Source of the DNA: Planctomycetaceae bacterium
GTDB lineage: Bacteria; Planctomycetota; Planctomycetia; Pirellulales; Thermoguttaceae
Assembly (NCBI GenBank): GCA_031288765.1
Contig: JAITQV010000469.1
Coordinates: 1-6,319, forward strand
Direction of reading: 5' to 3'
DNA length: 6,319 nt
Part shown: piece after piece, positions 5,146 through 6,319 of the stretch
Position numbering within the stretch: the first letter of the stretch is position 1
How the letters are laid out: each line of letters begins with the position of its first letter
The notes under the pieces: generated by a model
Told to the model about the DNA's origin: nothing
Database searches by the model: none
What the model saw: the letters and a program-made list of their open reading frames with translations, nothing else
Translations under genes and position numbers: made by a program

Positions 5146-5895
5146 CTACGGTTCATAGCAATCCTGATCAACAAAAACCGTACAATCCTTGTGAGTACGT
5201 AAGATCGTTGCCGGACATTCTGTTGCGATATTGCCGGAAATCACCCGGCGAACTGCAGCACTTTTTCGCCGACCAAGAACAGTACAAATAAGACTGCCGC
5301 CGGACATAAGAGCCGGAATTGTCAATGTTATCGCTTGTTTCGGAACCGCCTCAAGATTCGGAAAACACCCGTCATGAACCTGTTGCTGCCGGCAAGACAC
5401 ATCAAGTTCGACAATTTTAACGAGTTGAGGGTCGTTGAAATCGGCAACAGGCGGATCATTAAAAGCGATATGCCCGTTTTCCCCAATCCCCATACAAATC
5501 AGATCAACCGGTTCCGCCGCAAGTTTTTGGGCATATTCTTTGCAAAGGAGTTGCGGGTTATTGCCGGAAAGGAGGTGAACCGCTGCAAACGGACACTTGC
5601 CGAAAATACGGGTTTGAAGGTAAAACGCAAACCGTTCGGGGGCATTGCCGGCAAGCCCGATATATTCATCCATGTGGAACGCCGTAATTTTATTCCAGTC
5701 AACCCCCGAAACGGCAACCAAAGTTTCCAACATTTCGTTTTGACTTGGAGCGGCGGCGAAAACAACACGGGCTTTTCCTTTTTTTGCGAGAATTGTTTTC
5801 AATTTTTCTGCCGCCAATGTTCCGGCGGCATACCCGGCGGACTGCCGGTCTTGATGGACTTCCAGCACCAACTGTTCAACTCTTGTCCTAAACAT
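5146..5895 (-). CDS. nagB: Glucosamine-6-phosphate deaminase NagB (GENGH subtype)
   Basis: NagB converts glucosamine-6-phosphate to fructose-6-phosphate and ammonia, the step that feeds amino sugars from chitin or peptidoglycan into glycolysis; it is cytoplasmic. From the ATG at 5895 the protein has 249 residues, normal for the family. The substrate-phosphate loop is near FAAAPSQNEM (46-55), the catalytic DEY at D76-E77-Y78, the signature GIGENGHIAFNDPP at 136-149 with H142, K211 in LGRRKSAAV, and a conserved ECPATILRTH at 226-235. The residue matching E. coli Asp141 is Asn140 and Glu148 is Asp147; Asn at the first site is common in many bacterial NagB proteins, so activity is expected. The same frame opens 27 codons earlier at 5976, but that extension is lysine-rich, not family-like, and overlaps the promoter candidate; AAAGG lies 11 nt before 5895. 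There is no nagA or transporter in the window. Confidence 0.9.
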   Translation of the reverse strand: MFRTRVEQLVLEVHQDRQSAGYAAGTLAAEKLKTILAKKGKARVVFAAAPSQNEMLETLVAVSGVDWNKITAFHMDEYIGLAGNAPERFAFYLQTRIFGKCPFAAVHLLSGNNPQLLCKEYAQKLAAEPVDLICMGIGENGHIAFNDPPVADFNDPQLVKIVELDVSCRQQQVHDGCFPNLEAVPKQAITLTIPALMSGGSLICTVLGRRKSAAVRRVISGNIATECPATILRTHKDCTVFVDQDCYEP

Positions 5896-5943
5896 AATAG
5901 AATAAACCTTTCTTTTTTTATATTGAAGGCAATTTTGTTCTAT

Positions 5944-5971
5944 TTTATATTCTTTCCGGGCAAAGATACAA
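5944..5971 (-). promoter_or_regulatory. nagB: Candidate sigma-70-type promoter for nagB
   Basis: On the minus strand TTGTAT (5971-5966) and TATAAA (5949-5944) are separated by 16 bp. Transcription would begin near 5937, leaving a leader of about 40 nt before the 5895 ATG. The hexamers each match the consensus only partly, so this is a candidate only. Confidence 0.3.
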
Positions 5972-6021
5972 TACATTGTTTTACGCCAAACCGCTTGAAT
6001 TTTACGTCAATTTTGGGGGTA

Positions 6022-6147
6022 TTTAGTGGAAAAGTCCCTCCGACAACTCTTTCACGGACACCCGCCGGTCTTTCGGAAAAACCAATGAGTTTTCTGAAAA
6101 AACCTCTGAGACTTTCACGGAAAAGTCCGTCGGTCTTTCACGAATAC
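6022..6147. repeat. Degenerate 21-bp tandem repeat upstream of nagB
   Basis: Units begin with CTTTCACGG or a variant: 6049-6069, 6070-6090, 6091-6111, then a 23-bp unit at 6112-6134 and a partial copy at 6135-6147. An older-looking copy containing GGAAAAGTCCCTCCG lies at about 6022-6048. GGAAAAGTCC occurs in the first and the fourth complete unit region (6028-6037 and 6119-6128). The period equals that of the array at 597-836 but the sequence is unrelated. Confidence 0.65.
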
Positions 6148-6270
6148 TAGAAAAAAACCGTATCTGTTCAGCGGTTTGTCCCGAAAATAGGGCTGTATTC
6201 CGGCGGAATTTTTGTGTAAGAGTTTGTAATTATGAGGTAGGCAATCGTTCGCCGAAGGGCTTTCACCCAT
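6115..6270 (-). CDS. Small doubtful ORF, possibly the tail of a gene entering from the right
   Basis: From the ATG at 6270 the minus strand encodes 51 residues (MGESPSANDCLPHNYKLLHK, continuing to a TGA at 6115-6117). The frame is also open to the right edge of the window. A second minus-strand frame is likewise open from the edge to a stop at 6168-6170, so the openness is not informative. There is no ribosome binding site, its 3' part lies in the degenerate repeat, and I recognise no family. Confidence 0.12.
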   Translation of the reverse strand: MGESPSANDCLPHNYKLLHKNSAGIQPYFRDKPLNRYGFFLVFVKDRRTFP

Positions 6271-6293
6271 GATTGCGTCGGCGTCAGCCGACG
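6241..6293. other. Structured element with nested and adjacent inverted repeats
   Basis: GCAATC (6241-6246) pairs with GATTGC (6271-6276). Directly after it CGTCGGC (6276-6282) pairs perfectly with GCCGACG (6287-6293) around GTCA. The block is more GC-rich than its surroundings. It resembles a REP-like or attenuator-like folding unit at the window edge. The remaining sequence of 6151-6240 shows only a 5-bp hairpin, ATTCC at 6197-6201 with GGAAT at 6205-6209, followed by T's. Confidence 0.45.
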
Positions 6294-6319
6294 GTGAATT
6301 TGTACAATGTTGGTTGTTT

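Noticed and set aside
5470..5490. Loss of the catalytic Asp141 equivalent in NagB (Asn140 here)
   Set aside because: Asn at this position is found in many functional bacterial NagB proteins, so it is a subtype feature rather than a defect.
5896..5976. 27-residue N-terminal extension of NagB
   Set aside because: The extension does not resemble NagB, would make the protein longer than usual, and covers the AT-rich leader with the promoter candidate.
5335..6150. 271-residue plus-strand frame opposite nagB
   Set aside because: It is the antisense shadow of nagB and its upstream repeat; it shows no family features, while the minus strand has clear NagB motifs.

Overview
The window probably comes from a member of the Planctomycetota, perhaps a moderately AT-rich gut-type lineage. 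This is inferred from the histidine kinase core (LAGGLAHEIKNPL followed by STIRLN), the nagB subtype, weak or absent Shine-Dalgarno sequences at several genes and long gene-poor gaps. No 16S or other taxonomic marker is present, so the assignment is tentative.

Layout from left to right. Bases 1-288 hold the 3' end of a plus-strand gene whose last ~95 residues look like a beta-sandwich tail. Bases 289-1209 are a 0.9-kb gene-poor region. It contains short AT repeats, a 9-bp-stem hairpin built of CGCAGA-like motifs, a tandem array of 21-bp units each carrying a small dyad (597-836), an AT-rich stretch, a 16-bp tandem repeat and a terminator-like hairpin. Next come an FkbM-family methyltransferase (1210-2151), a TPR lipoprotein (2384-3091) and tilS, the tRNA(Ile)-lysidine synthetase gene (3128-4225), all on the plus strand. 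The lipoprotein and tilS are close enough to be co-transcribed. On the minus strand lie a histidine kinase core without a sensor domain (about 4892-4185), whose 3' end overlaps tilS, and nagB, a glucosamine-6-phosphate deaminase (5895-5146). The right end (5896-6319) carries the nagB upstream region, a degenerate 21-bp repeat and a structured element with a strong GC hairpin.

The genes do not form one pathway. They cover cell-surface or glycan methylation, a TPR lipoprotein, tRNA modification, signalling and amino-sugar catabolism. What ties the window together is its abundance of short tandem repeats. There is a 21-bp dyad array, 12-bp repeats expanded in frame near both ends of tilS, a 16-bp repeat, and a second, degenerate 21-bp array upstream of nagB. 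The dyad array at 597-836 is the most unusual element. Its period equals two helical turns of DNA, and many of its base changes keep the stem pairable as RNA. The second notable point is that the histidine kinase has no ATG, GTG or TTG start upstream of its phosphoacceptor motif, but it does have a well-placed GGGAG ahead of an ATC codon.
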